DNA of 64,000 nucleotides from Pseudoalteromonas ruthenica (GTDB lineage Bacteria; Pseudomonadota; Gammaproteobacteria; Enterobacterales; Alteromonadaceae): positions 186,001-250,000 of the forward strand of contig NZ_CP023397.1 in the NCBI RefSeq assembly GCF_008808095.1. The letters are read 5' to 3'. Below are positions 16,314 through 24,226 of this stretch, piece by piece; positions within the stretch are counted from its first letter, which is position 1, and each line of letters begins with the position of its first letter. The notes under the pieces are model-generated. The model was not told the origin of the DNA. It searched no databases and worked only from the letters and a program-made list of their open reading frames with translations. Made by a program: the position numbers and the translations under genes.

Positions 16314-17039
16314 TCACTCGGTGCGCGTGATCACCACTTTGATCACCGGGTTGTCAAAGCGATGTTGAGCGCCTAAAGCCGATTGCGCTAAGCCGTCATC
16401 GGCACTCACCACGCCAGGGTGCAAAGCCACAAAGTTAGTGTCGTCTCTTATTGCGTTGAATCCTTCACCCATACCAGCAGGGCCTGGGATAAACTGCGCA
16501 AGTTCAGAGTTGCCCTCGGTGCCAGCATCATACCCATGGCCATAGAGCGATATGCTTTGCCCAGCAGCCAGCGGCGTTAAATCCACGGCGTTAACACCGG
16601 TAAACGCATCATTGGTATTGACCAACATGGTTGCCAAGGTCAACTTACTATCAGCAACATCCTCTACTGACAGGGTAAATTCATCGGTATGACCAGGGCT
16701 GATAGGCGTTTCTCCGCCATAGTGTGCAATCACCTCTGTATTTGCTAGCAGCGCCGAGTTATCGCCCCCTTCAGCAAGTGCTTCGAGAGCACCTGAAGCC
16801 GGCTCACCAATACGCCAAAATTGACCTTGCTGATGCAGTACGCCAGCGACAGGGCTCAATGGTTGTGCTTGCGTTAAGTTGGTCAGTGTCACCTGATAAC
16901 GATATTGCGCCGGCTCTGGCGTGTCCACAGTTGCTCCCGTGGGTTTTGTGTTATCAGAGCCGCAGGCGCTTAAACCAAGCACCACAAGCGCACTTAAACC
17001 CAGTGCTCGAGGGAAATGTGTTTGCAAAAGCATGCTCAC
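16314..17039 (-). CDS. Spondin-domain lipoprotein
   Basis: A 241-aa exported lipoprotein: hydrophobic leader and lipobox LSAC with the lipidated Cys at residue 26, then a spacer rich in T and P. The remainder resembles the Spondin_N domain: YRYQVTLTNLTQAQPLSPVAGVLHQ at the start, SPGHTDEFTLSVED in the middle and LYGHGYDAGTEGNSE near residue 168. In animals this fold binds extracellular matrix; bacterial versions have no firmly assigned role. It is the second gene of a pair, beginning 3 bases after the stop of the similar upstream gene, so they are surely co-transcribed. The two share domain plan but are clearly diverged. Confidence 0.8.
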   Translation of the reverse strand: MSMLLQTHFPRALGLSALVVLGLSACGSDNTKPTGATVDTPEPAQYRYQVTLTNLTQAQPLSPVAGVLHQQGQFWRIGEPASGALEALAEGGDNSALLANTEVIAHYGGETPISPGHTDEFTLSVEDVADSKLTLATMLVNTNDAFTGVNAVDLTPLAAGQSISLYGHGYDAGTEGNSELAQFIPGPAGMGEGFNAIRDDTNFVALHPGVVSADDGLAQSALGAQHRFDNPVIKVVITRTE

Positions 17040-17042
17040 CCC

Positions 17043-17747
17043 CTACTGCACAGTAATTGTTAGTTTCGCGACAGGGTTCAACCATCGCTGGACGCTGTTA
17101 TTGATGTCGCTTTTTCCCGCTGATGCACTGTCATCGCCAAGGTTACCGGGGTGAATGTGCACCAACGTATTGCTCATTTCGTTGGTAACGCCGCTGCCCC
17201 CATTGCCAATAAGTTCCTCTAAAGGCGGTGGAACCGGCATACCAGGCACACCTGGGGCACCGCCGCCGCGTATTTCATCGTTGGCTTCAGTGCCGGCATC
17301 ATAGGCGTTAAGGTATACATGGTAAGTTCCGGGTTCGCTCGGTACAGGCCAATTGCTAAGGCCAACGAAACCATCGTTGGTGGGTAGCATCATCGCCACC
17401 AGCGATAAGTAGGTATTACTTTCACGGGTGGTGAGGGTGCCTTCGCCGCTGTGTCCAGGCGCAAGCAAACCTTGCGCGGGGTTGGCAAGCACATCACCGC
17501 CAGCGACTTCTACTTGGTTAACAAGACCGTCGATGGCACCGCCTTCGGCCATGGCTTGTAATTCACTGGAGGCGGCAGTGGCAACGCGAAACAATTCACT
17601 GTTGCTATCGTGGGCAGCCACCAGCAGGGGCGTGAAATACATACCTTGGGTTAGGTTTTGCACTCGCACATCAAGTTCAGCAGCGCCCGCAGTGTGGCAA
17701 AGTGTGAGTGCAAGAGCGCTCAGGGTCATTTTTGGCAACGATTTCAT
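17043..17747 (-). CDS. Secreted spondin-domain protein
   Basis: A 234-aa exported protein with a signal peptide (MKSLPKMTLSALALTLCHTAGA) but no lipobox. It shares the plan of the lipoprotein encoded immediately downstream: VRVQNLTQGMYFTPLLVAAHDSNSELFRV, APGHSGEGTLTTRES, YLNAYDAGTEANDE and a C-terminal HIHPGN. A Gly/Pro-rich insert (GGGAPGVPGMPVPPP) sits after the DAGTE motif. An in-frame start at 17768 exists, but AAAGGA is 6 bases before the ATG at 17747. One partner free and one lipid-anchored suggests a periplasmic or surface pair; function unknown. Confidence 0.8.
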   Translation of the reverse strand: MKSLPKMTLSALALTLCHTAGAAELDVRVQNLTQGMYFTPLLVAAHDSNSELFRVATAASSELQAMAEGGAIDGLVNQVEVAGGDVLANPAQGLLAPGHSGEGTLTTRESNTYLSLVAMMLPTNDGFVGLSNWPVPSEPGTYHVYLNAYDAGTEANDEIRGGGAPGVPGMPVPPPLEELIGNGGSGVTNEMSNTLVHIHPGNLGDDSASAGKSDINNSVQRWLNPVAKLTITVQ

Positions 17748-17967
17748 CTCGAATCCTTTGTTATTCATATGCCGATCACAGCGCGTTTTGCACTGGCAAA
17801 GGCAACCTAGTTATGGGAAGTTCGTGAATGCGAATCGGCCGTTTCATCACTCAGCTAAGACAGACCTTGTGGTTCTCAGTTAACTTTCAAATAACATCAA
17901 TCTTTTTTATTTGTCGGCTCAAATGCCGTGGAAAACCAGGGAGGAGTGTGGCTTGATAAATAAACAG

Positions 17968-17992
17968 AGAGTGACGCCGTGTGGGTCACTCT
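17968..17992 (-). terminator. Terminator after the DUF533 gene
   Basis: An 8-base perfect stem, AGAGTGAC (17968-17975) with GTCACTCT (17985-17992), is followed on the minus strand by CTGTTTATTTATC. It lies 16 bases after the stop of the DUF533 gene. The DNA from here to 17748 presumably carries the spondin-pair promoter; no gene was seen. Confidence 0.6.
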
Positions 17993-18008
17993 AGCGTGCA
18001 CTCAACTG

Positions 18009-18686
18009 TTACTCACCGGCTAGGCGCGCTTGCTGAGTCAGCTGTTGATGTACATTGTTGACTAACTCCTGTGGGATACAGAGCTTATTTGCTAACGCAT
18101 CAAGATATTGCCCAGAGATGGGCTGACTCAGGTCTATGGCGCTGGCACTGGCGGCATAGACTTCGATACCTGTTTGCGCATTTGGTACAGCATTAACCAG
18201 CTCCGACAAGCTCATGGGCTGGCGCAGTTCATCAAATAACATGGCTTTTTCATGGGTTTGCAAGTCCATGTTTTCTACTTGCGCAAAAATGCGTTGTCGC
18301 TCTTGCTCGTCTATATGACCATCGGCGTAGGCGGCTGCAATCATCGCGCGCATCAGTAGCAGTTGACCGCCTTCGTTGTCATCTTCCACAACGTGTTCAA
18401 AGCTTTGTTGCTGCATAGGAGTCGAGTGATAATTAAAGTTGCCTGAGCGTTGATGCGCCGTACTTGGTTCCGCAGCTGAACTTTTTTGTGCATACTGCTG
18501 GTATGCCTTCCAAGCAAGGCCACCAATGGCGGCAAGGGCACCATACTTCATCACTTTCTTAGATGTCTTTTTGCCACTTTTGCCGGTGGCTAAGCCACTT
18601 AGACCGCCGCCAGCGACACCGCCTAGAAAGCCGCTGAGTGCACCTGATTTATTTAAACTCCCTACGAGTTTTTGTAAGTCTTTCAT
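18009..18686 (-). CDS. DUF533 (YebE/TerB-like) inner-membrane protein
   Basis: A 225-aa protein with a glycine-rich hydrophobic N-terminus (GFLGGVAGGGLSGLATG, then YGALAAIGGLAWKAYQQY, about residues 47-64), a polar linker, and a C-terminal TerB-like helical domain. LLMRAMIAAAYADGHIDEQERQRIF (about 108-132) is the acidic YADGxID motif that defines TerB/DUF533 proteins. E. coli YebE is the closest named relative. The function is unknown; family members are linked to envelope stress or tellurite resistance only by association. It is a single-gene unit with its own terminator. Confidence 0.85.
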   Translation of the reverse strand: MKDLQKLVGSLNKSGALSGFLGGVAGGGLSGLATGKSGKKTSKKVMKYGALAAIGGLAWKAYQQYAQKSSAAEPSTAHQRSGNFNYHSTPMQQQSFEHVVEDDNEGGQLLLMRAMIAAAYADGHIDEQERQRIFAQVENMDLQTHEKAMLFDELRQPMSLSELVNAVPNAQTGIEVYAASASAIDLSQPISGQYLDALANKLCIPQELVNNVHQQLTQQARLAGE

Positions 18687-18951
18687 TGCCCTTTCCTTAT
18701 ATCCATATTTACTTGGCCACTGTGAGCATAAGCCATGGCTGCGTAAATAAAAACAACCAGCTTGTTACAAAACAATACAAAAGTGCGTGAGACAAACGCA
18801 GCCAGAGGTATACACCGCACTATTTCTATTTTTGCATCGCTAAAAGCACAAAAAGATCATAAAAATAAAATGTTTATACGCTTTTAATGTAACAAAGCGT
18901 TTTCATTCGTAGTCTAGGGTGAATAAGGAGTCTAATAAAAAGGAACAAGCT

Positions 18952-19341
18952 ATGAATAGAAAAAGACCGACCAACACTGAAGCGCAAGCTGATATGACCC
19001 CAATGCTCGATGTGGTTTTTATCCTGCTTATTTTCTTTGTGGTGACAACCTCCTTTGTTCGCGAGCACAGTTTGAGCGTTACTCGCCCCGAGTCTAATTC
19101 AGCGGTGTCAGCAGAAAATAAAACCTTGATGATTCAAGTCACTCACAGTAACCATGTGGTGATGGCGGGGAGGAATATCGAGACCTCACAAATCGCCAGC
19201 AACATCGCCCGCATATCTGCCACAGAGCCATTCTCTTCGGTTGCCATTCGCGCGCATGAGCAAAGCCGTCATCAGCAAGTTGTGACGGTTATGAATGCTG
19301 TACGAGAAATGGGGCAGTGGCCTATCGCGTTAGTTGATTAA
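18952..19341 (+). CDS. ExbD/TolR-family energy transduction protein, orphan
   Basis: A 129-aa ExbD/TolR-type subunit: short cytoplasmic N-terminus, one membrane segment containing the proton-path aspartate (DMTPMLDVVFILLIFFVVTTSF, about 14-35, with D20), and a periplasmic domain ending REMGQWPIALVD. Such proteins work with an ExbB/TolQ partner to power TonB or TolA. No exbB, tolQ or tonB gene is adjacent, so it must use a partner from elsewhere or act alone. An in-frame start lies at 18919, but AAAAAGGAACAAGCT precedes the ATG at 18952. The upstream 265-base gap holds an AT-rich promoter region and no gene. Confidence 0.88.
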   Translation: MNRKRPTNTEAQADMTPMLDVVFILLIFFVVTTSFVREHSLSVTRPESNSAVSAENKTLMIQVTHSNHVVMAGRNIETSQIASNIARISATEPFSSVAIRAHEQSRHQQVVTVMNAVREMGQWPIALVD

Positions 19342-19355
19342 CGGCCTGTATTGAA

Positions 19356-19392
19356 CGCCAGTGTCATTAGCCAATATGACACTGGCGCTTTT
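19356..19392 (+). terminator. Terminator after exbD
   Basis: A perfect 12-base stem, CGCCAGTGTCAT (19356-19367) with ATGACACTGGCG (19376-19387), has an 8-base loop and is followed by CTTTTCT. It closes the orphan exbD transcript and may also act for the convergent gene. Confidence 0.85.
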
Positions 19393-19393
19393 C

Positions 19394-20092
19394 TCAAGGT
19401 TGGTGGAAGTTTGTTGCGCTCAACGTAGTGAACGAAGCCATTAATCGCTGCTTGATCTGTGGGTCAGATTGCTTATTAATTGCCAAGCATGCAGGGAGGT
19501 CGCGGCTGAAATTCTCCGGCAGGGCTGCGGTAATATTGTCTGTATCGTGCACTGAGGTGTTAATTAATAACACATAATCTAACCGGCCATTACGGAGGTT
19601 TTGCGTTAATACATCGATATCCGTCGTCACCATCAGGTTTTTGCCTTCGATAAACCCTTGATTGAGTAATAAAGAATGTGCAACCGAGCCACGACTTGCG
19701 CCCACTAAGCTCGATTTTGCGTCAGCCAAAGAGCTTGGGGCCAGGTCATGACGGTTTTTGAGTTTATATAGATAAACCTCCATAGGAGGAACCAAAGGGC
19801 ATAACCAATCAAAACGCTCACTGCGAGCGGGGGTTTTTAATATGGTAAAAATAAGGGTATTGGCAGAGGATTCTGCTTGTTTGTAGGCGCGCTTCCATGG
19901 CAACACTTCAATGCTGTAATCAAGGCCGGCATGATGCATAAGTTGTTGTACGCGCTCGGTGGCGTCTCCTCGCACCTGGCCCTGCTTATCAACATAGCTT
20001 AACGGCGGCAACTGCTCGGTGACCAAAAAAACCTTATTCTGGGCTATGCTCAAACAGCTCACAAGGGGTAATAATAACAGCCAATACTTCAC
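19394..20092 (-). CDS. Periplasmic solute-binding protein, family 3 type
   Basis: A 232-aa exported protein with a signal peptide (MKYWLLLLPLVSCLSIAQ) and the layout of extracellular solute-binding protein family 3: LVTEQLPPLSYVDKQGQVRGDATERVQQL at the start, IEVLPWKRAYKQAE near residue 62, LVGASRGSVAHSLL in the middle, and LRNGRLDYVLLINTS near residue 167. It is close to the short, single-gene versions common in Alteromonadales that lack a cognate ABC permease; none is seen here either. A sensing or scavenging role is therefore as likely as transport. The ligand cannot be read from the sequence. Confidence 0.8.
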   Translation of the reverse strand: MKYWLLLLPLVSCLSIAQNKVFLVTEQLPPLSYVDKQGQVRGDATERVQQLMHHAGLDYSIEVLPWKRAYKQAESSANTLIFTILKTPARSERFDWLCPLVPPMEVYLYKLKNRHDLAPSSLADAKSSLVGASRGSVAHSLLLNQGFIEGKNLMVTTDIDVLTQNLRNGRLDYVLLINTSVHDTDNITAALPENFSRDLPACLAINKQSDPQIKQRLMASFTTLSATNFHQP

Positions 20093-20201
20093 ATCAATCT
20101 ACTCAATCCTTCGTCCCAAATAAGCCTAGGAGATAAACTAAGTTTTAGCAAAATCAATTAAGTATGGGTTCAGGGACATCTTGCTAAGTTACAATCTCAC
20201 T

Positions 20202-20276
20202 CCTGTTAATGTTCCTTTGAACCTTTATTGTTGTTAAGCAGGTTAGCCAGTTACTTTTGTAGCTGGCTTTTTTTTG
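20202..20276 (+). ncRNA. Candidate small RNA ending in an intrinsic terminator
   Basis: An orphan terminator (next entry) has no plus-strand gene within 850 bases upstream. A TACAAT -10-like hexamer at 20190-20195 would start a transcript of about 75 nt that contains a small GTTCCTTTGAAC hairpin and ends at the T run. No convincing -35 element is visible. The size and layout fit a small RNA, but no known family is recognised. Confidence 0.35.
20245..20276 (+). terminator. Orphan Rho-independent terminator
   Basis: A 10-base stem with one G-U pair (AGCCAGTTAC / GTAGCTGGCT, TTTT loop) is followed by a run of T. It is one of the strongest terminators in the window and sits 60 bases upstream of the TPR gene start with no coding gene before it on the same strand. 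Confidence 0.8.
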
Positions 20277-20336
20277 CCTGAAACACAGCAAACTGGCATC
20301 ATAGGGGCTGAGAGAATTATAAAAAAGGAAATAGGC

Positions 20337-21257
20337 ATGTCTAAGTTAGTTTGCTTTATATTCAGCGGCTTACTTTTTGTTTTTGGCACTATGGCCAGCA
20401 GTTATGCCAATACCCCCGAGTCGGCGCTGCCGGCGCAACAGGCGAAAGGGCTGACACCGAACCAAGAGCAACAAACACAGCAGGTGGTTAAGGATTTAAA
20501 TGAGCCCATGTATCGCCCGTTGATTGAGCGCTACATCCTCGATGAGCTCAAGGCGGTGCGCCAAGACCAACAGGCTTTGCGTGCCGAATACACCGAAAAG
20601 ATTGCTCATGCACAGCTAGAAACCGCTGATCGCGCCATTGTCTACACCACAGACACCATTAACAATGTGTTTTTTATTCTCACCGCGACGGCGTCAATTT
20701 TGGTGTTAGTTGGGTGGAACTCACTACGCGACGTAAAAAATAAGGTTGAAGACATTGTTAACTCTCGCGTCAGTGCCATTACCGACGAATATGAGGCGCG
20801 CCTAAAAGATTTAGAAGAGCAGCTTCGAGGTCGCTCAGAGGAAATCCTCAACAACCAGAAGAAGATCACCATCACCAACGAAATTCATTCATTGTGGATG
20901 CGTGCTAATTTAGAGAGCGACTTTGCTACCAAGGTTGAGATTTACGACGAGATCCTCAATCGTAAGCCTGAAGATGTTGAAGCTATCGCCTATAAGGCGG
21001 ATGCCTTACTCGAGCTTGGGGATACCCAAGAGGCAATTAGTTTGTGTAATCAGGCACTAGAAATTGACTCAGATTATGGCTATGCCTATTGGCAGCGAGC
21101 TTGTGCATACGCACTAACACACGAGCACAGCGATGCCTTGGCGGATATTCGCATGGCCTTAGACTACTCGCCTAATCTGCGCAATGAGCTGTTGCACGAA
21201 AGCGCGTTTGCCAGCTTACATGATAACGATAGCTTTAATGAAATCGTTAATGGCTAA
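20337..21257 (+). CDS. Membrane-anchored TPR protein
   Basis: A 306-aa protein: signal peptide (ending SSYAN near residue 25), a polar Gln-rich stretch, one membrane segment (NNVFFILTATASILVLVGW, about 106-124), a predicted coiled coil (SRVSAITDEYEARLKDLEEQLRGRSEEIL), and two or three tetratricopeptide repeats at the C-terminus (PEDVEAIAYKADALLELGDTQEAISLCNQAL; YGYAYWQRACAYALTHEHSDALADIRMAL). TPRs mediate protein-protein contacts; the partner is unknown. The open frame begins at 20274, but AAAAAAGGAAATAGGC precedes the ATG at 20337 and that start gives a proper signal peptide. Confidence 0.8.
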   Translation: MSKLVCFIFSGLLFVFGTMASSYANTPESALPAQQAKGLTPNQEQQTQQVVKDLNEPMYRPLIERYILDELKAVRQDQQALRAEYTEKIAHAQLETADRAIVYTTDTINNVFFILTATASILVLVGWNSLRDVKNKVEDIVNSRVSAITDEYEARLKDLEEQLRGRSEEILNNQKKITITNEIHSLWMRANLESDFATKVEIYDEILNRKPEDVEAIAYKADALLELGDTQEAISLCNQALEIDSDYGYAYWQRACAYALTHEHSDALADIRMALDYSPNLRNELLHESAFASLHDNDSFNEIVNG

Positions 21258-21288
21258 AGGAATTTGGGGGGTAGCCGCTGCTACGCCC

Positions 21289-21612
21289 CTAGCTGGGACG
21301 TAAAAATTGGTCGATGGCTTCGGCGAGTTGTTCGTCTAGACGTTCTTCAAAATCACTGCGTTGGCTGCCAAAGTGAGCGAGAAATTGCTCGGCCTGTTGC
21401 AGTGATAAACGCTTGTTACGCAGCGTGTAGCTGACTTCATCTTTGCTTTTATCGTAACGCGGCACAAAACGGTAAGTGGCAAATTCGGGAGCGCTGATAT
21501 GCTGTTGTGCGTAGGCACAAAACCCCTCTATGTGATCTTTGCCATCCGGCCCCAAACATCCCGGTTCAACACGGTATAATAACTGTATCTGTGGTGGGGT
21601 GTTTGCTGCCAT
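21289..21612 (-). CDS. Conserved hypothetical protein, 107 aa
   Basis: I do not recognise this protein. It is soluble with no signal peptide. Visible features are a Cys pair (PGCLGPDGKDHIEGFCAYAQ, C19 and C32), an FVPRYDKSKDEVSYTLRNKRLSLQQAEQFL stretch, and an acidic C-terminal helix (DFEERLDEQLAEAIDQFL). Codon use matches the neighbours and the frame is clean, so it is probably real. It lies between the convergent TPR gene and, 34 bases upstream on the same strand, a SnoaL-like periplasmic protein, and may belong to the transcript that starts with the ferredoxin reductase gene. Confidence 0.6.
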   Translation of the reverse strand: MAANTPPQIQLLYRVEPGCLGPDGKDHIEGFCAYAQQHISAPEFATYRFVPRYDKSKDEVSYTLRNKRLSLQQAEQFLAHFGSQRSDFEERLDEQLAEAIDQFLRPS

Positions 21613-21646
21613 GGCTTTCCTTAATTACTTGCGTACACCTAGCAGT

Positions 21647-22162
21647 TTAGCTGGTAGTTTTAAAAAACAACACTTTTTGTACTTTGGCGTCTTTCACTTG
21701 ATAACTGGTGACCACCTCAGAGCGTTTATCAATAACTTCAGGGTCTGTACTGCACGACTCTGAAAGCTCTTGGTCAATAACAAAGCTACCATGAACAATA
21801 CGTTTGATAGGGGCGGTGTTTACACACTGTAATTTTTTAAACATTAAGCCATAGCGGGCTATGAGTTGCTCTTTGCCTGTGAACATCAACTCGTTGGGAA
21901 ACATATAAAACGCCACATCCTCAGCGAAGTAGCTAATGAAGGTGTCGATGTCTTTGTTGTTATAGGCATCCACCAAGGCATCCACGACTGCAACCGCTTG
22001 TTGTTGTTCTTTACTGAGCTTTTTAACCGCTTTCTTTTCGGCTTTTTTGATAGCTTGCTCAAGCGCTTGTTGCTGCGCTGGGTCTTTCTCAAGCGGCGTT
22101 TGTTCGCCGTAGGCATTGCCAATAAAGTTTAGGCATAGCAATGACACAATTAGGTATTTCAT
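21647..22162 (-). CDS. Exported SnoaL/NTF2-like protein
   Basis: A 171-aa protein with a signal peptide (MKYLIVSLLCLNFIGNAYG), a Lys/Gln-rich helix (KKAEKKAVKKLSKEQQQA), then a SnoaL/NTF2-like cone fold: VVDALVDAYNNKDIDTFISYFAEDVAFYMFPNELMFTGKEQLIARY is the classic opening of the ketosteroid-isomerase-like family. Members bind small molecules or act as isomerases; the pocket chemistry cannot be told here. A longer frame starts with TTG at 22183 inside the upstream gene; AAAAAAGGACCAACAA before the ATG at 22162 decides the start. It begins 14 bases after the stop of the ferredoxin reductase gene. Confidence 0.78.
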   Translation of the reverse strand: MKYLIVSLLCLNFIGNAYGEQTPLEKDPAQQQALEQAIKKAEKKAVKKLSKEQQQAVAVVDALVDAYNNKDIDTFISYFAEDVAFYMFPNELMFTGKEQLIARYGLMFKKLQCVNTAPIKRIVHGSFVIDQELSESCSTDPEVIDKRSEVVTSYQVKDAKVQKVLFFKTTS

Positions 22163-22176
22163 TTGTTGGTCCTTTT

Positions 22177-22917
22177 TTACCAATACTGCTCTACGGTGAT
22201 CTGCCCTGGCGTGCGCCGTCGGTTGCGTGTATAGCCTAGTTCTTGAAGGCAGGCACTGGTGTCTTTTACCATCTCAGGGTTACCGCAGATCATAAACTGT
22301 GCCACGTCTGGGCTGGCACTGAGCTGAACATGATCAAAAAGTTTGCCACTTTTTATTAACCCGGGAATACGCTCACTCAACATGCCATCGACATTTTCGC
22401 GGGTGACCACGGGCACATAGTGTAGTTGTGGATACTGCTGTTGCAGCTGTTTAACCAGTGCTTGATAGCTTAAATCTTGCTGCTCTCTTACGCAGTGTAC
22501 CAACACCACGTGAGTAAATTTTTGCCATACATGGGGCTGTTGCAGTATTGATAAAAACGGGCCAATCGCGGTGCCGGTACTAAGCATGTACACTTGCTCG
22601 CTGCTGGGCACTTCATCAAGTGTGAAAAAGCCCGTACTCTGCTCGGCGATACGTACCTCATCACCGGGTTGTAAGTTGGCCAGCGCCTCAGATAGGGCAC
22701 CATCGTCAACCTTAATTAAGTAAAACTCGAGGTCATCACTGCTAGGAGGGTTTACAAACGAATAGGCTCGGGCCACACGCTCACCGTCTACCTCTAACGC
22801 AAGCTTAGTGTATTGCCCCGCAGTGAAAGGGGCGATGTCGGCGTGGACCACCAGCGAGAATAACTTATCATTCCACCACTTCACTCGGGTCACTTTTGCG
22901 CTCAGCCAATTAGCCAT
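22177..22917 (-). CDS. fpr: Ferredoxin/flavodoxin-NADP+ reductase
   Basis: FAD enzyme that exchanges electrons between NADPH and ferredoxin or flavodoxin, supporting Fe-S biogenesis and oxidative-stress defence. The 246 aa are close to E. coli Fpr (248). The FAD-binding RAYSFVNPPSSDDLEFYLIKVDDGALSEAL (about 50-79) and NADP-binding LSTGTAIGPFLSILQ (about 111-125) motifs are present. MICGNPEMVKD near residue 209 and the C-terminal GQITVEQYW, with the stacking aromatic at the end, are typical of this subclass. It heads a probable transcript with the SnoaL-like gene. Confidence 0.93.
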   Translation of the reverse strand: MANWLSAKVTRVKWWNDKLFSLVVHADIAPFTAGQYTKLALEVDGERVARAYSFVNPPSSDDLEFYLIKVDDGALSEALANLQPGDEVRIAEQSTGFFTLDEVPSSEQVYMLSTGTAIGPFLSILQQPHVWQKFTHVVLVHCVREQQDLSYQALVKQLQQQYPQLHYVPVVTRENVDGMLSERIPGLIKSGKLFDHVQLSASPDVAQFMICGNPEMVKDTSACLQELGYTRNRRRTPGQITVEQYW

Positions 22918-23104
22918 TTCGCCTCCAGTAATGTCTTTTTACTCAATAAGTTAACTGTGGCAACTGTGAGCTATAAAGTCAATGAGTTTTAATTTTTGGT
23001 ACAGTTGCTAGAAAGCGCTAACAGTATCAGTATAGCGCTGTGCGGCTGCTCTGGCGTGGTTGCTGCGTAAAGCTTTAATAGCGCCTGGGAGGAGGTTCCG
23101 ATGT

Positions 23105-23971
23105 TTAGATCAGTGCGCGCTGCTGAAGCCGCGCGCGAAACTGGCTCGGGGTGCAGTTCTTTATTGTTTGAAAGCGTCGGTTAAAATTAGAAATGTTATT
23201 GAATCCACATTGATCGGAGATCACCGTAATCGGCGAAGAGGTATTAATGAGTAGCTTACACGCCTTGGCGATGCGTAGCTGATTAATAAACTCGGTCACG
23301 GTGCGCTCGGTGCGTTTCTTAAAAAAGCGATGGAAGTGGTTGGTGCTCATGTGAGCATGCTCGGCAAGCATATCTGCGCTGAGCTTTTCCGTGTAGTTGT
23401 CATAAATAAAGGAAATCACCCGGTCAAACTTGTCTTTGGCTGGGTCTTGACGGTAATCAAAACGAAAACCGGCGCTGGAAAGGTAATCATACTGGGATTG
23501 TGCTATGCGCGTTAGCATATCCATTAACAGTACATAGCGCTGCAACGGGCTGGCTTGCTCCATGCTCTCGAACAAGGCCTGACATTGCTTTGCCAATTGT
23601 TGCGAGAAACGCAAGCCTCGGCGAGCACCACTGAGTAATTCCTCCAGTTGTTGCAGTTCAGGGTGTTGAGCCACCATGCTTTCTAACCACGGCGCTGGTA
23701 TTTGTGCCACATGGACAATTTGCTCAGATAAGTCAGTATTGATTTTCGATTGCCAGGTATGGGGCAGTTCGGGGCCAAGCAACACCAAGTCGTAGTCACC
23801 ATAGGGGGCAATATAGTCGCCAATATGGCACACGCCACGGCTATTGAGGGTTAAGCATATTTCGTACTCGGGGTGATAGTGCCAATTAAATGGGATTTCG
23901 GGCAAGCGATACAAGCAATAACGCCAAGAGCAGTTTGGTGAGGGGATCACCTTTTCACACATTGCACGCAC
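23105..23971 (-). CDS. AraC-family transcriptional regulator
   Basis: A 288-aa regulator with an N-terminal cupin sensor (FNWHYHPEYEICLTLNSRGVCHIGDY, about 28-53; LLGPELPHTW) and a C-terminal double HTH (SADMLAEHAHMSTNHFHRFFKKRTERTVTEFINQLRIAKACKLLIN and ISDQCGFNNISNFNRRFQ, about 190-275). The GTG at 23971 has GGAGG 7 bases upstream and is preferred to the ATG three codons inside. It diverges from the TonB receptor that opens the glycan locus, with 255 bases of shared control DNA, so it is a good candidate for the regulator of that locus. The inducer is probably a sugar by context. Confidence 0.88.
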   Translation of the reverse strand: MRAMCEKVIPSPNCSWRYCLYRLPEIPFNWHYHPEYEICLTLNSRGVCHIGDYIAPYGDYDLVLLGPELPHTWQSKINTDLSEQIVHVAQIPAPWLESMVAQHPELQQLEELLSGARRGLRFSQQLAKQCQALFESMEQASPLQRYVLLMDMLTRIAQSQYDYLSSAGFRFDYRQDPAKDKFDRVISFIYDNYTEKLSADMLAEHAHMSTNHFHRFFKKRTERTVTEFINQLRIAKACKLLINTSSPITVISDQCGFNNISNFNRRFQTIKNCTPSQFRARLQQRALI

Positions 23972-24226
23972 GTGCTAACCTCCACTGTTATTGTCCTTGT
24001 TAATTGTTTTGCTATTTCAGCAACTCCCCAGCGCTTGTGTGCGCCTATTCTCTCACACTTCAATACTAACCTATCATTCGTTTGCCGCTATAGTGCTTTG
24101 GTTTTACGCTTTTTTGACAGCCTAACCGCAACACTGCGAGAAAAGTATGATCAGTGCATAGAATCGTACCGCTTAAAAAACGCTCATGCCTTTACTCTGA
24201 ATAGGCCAAAAATAGTAAGGAAGAAG

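Noticed and set aside
16724..17056. A 110-aa plus-strand frame over the spondin lipoprotein gene
   Set aside because: It opposes a gene with a clear lipobox and domain match, and has no ribosome site.
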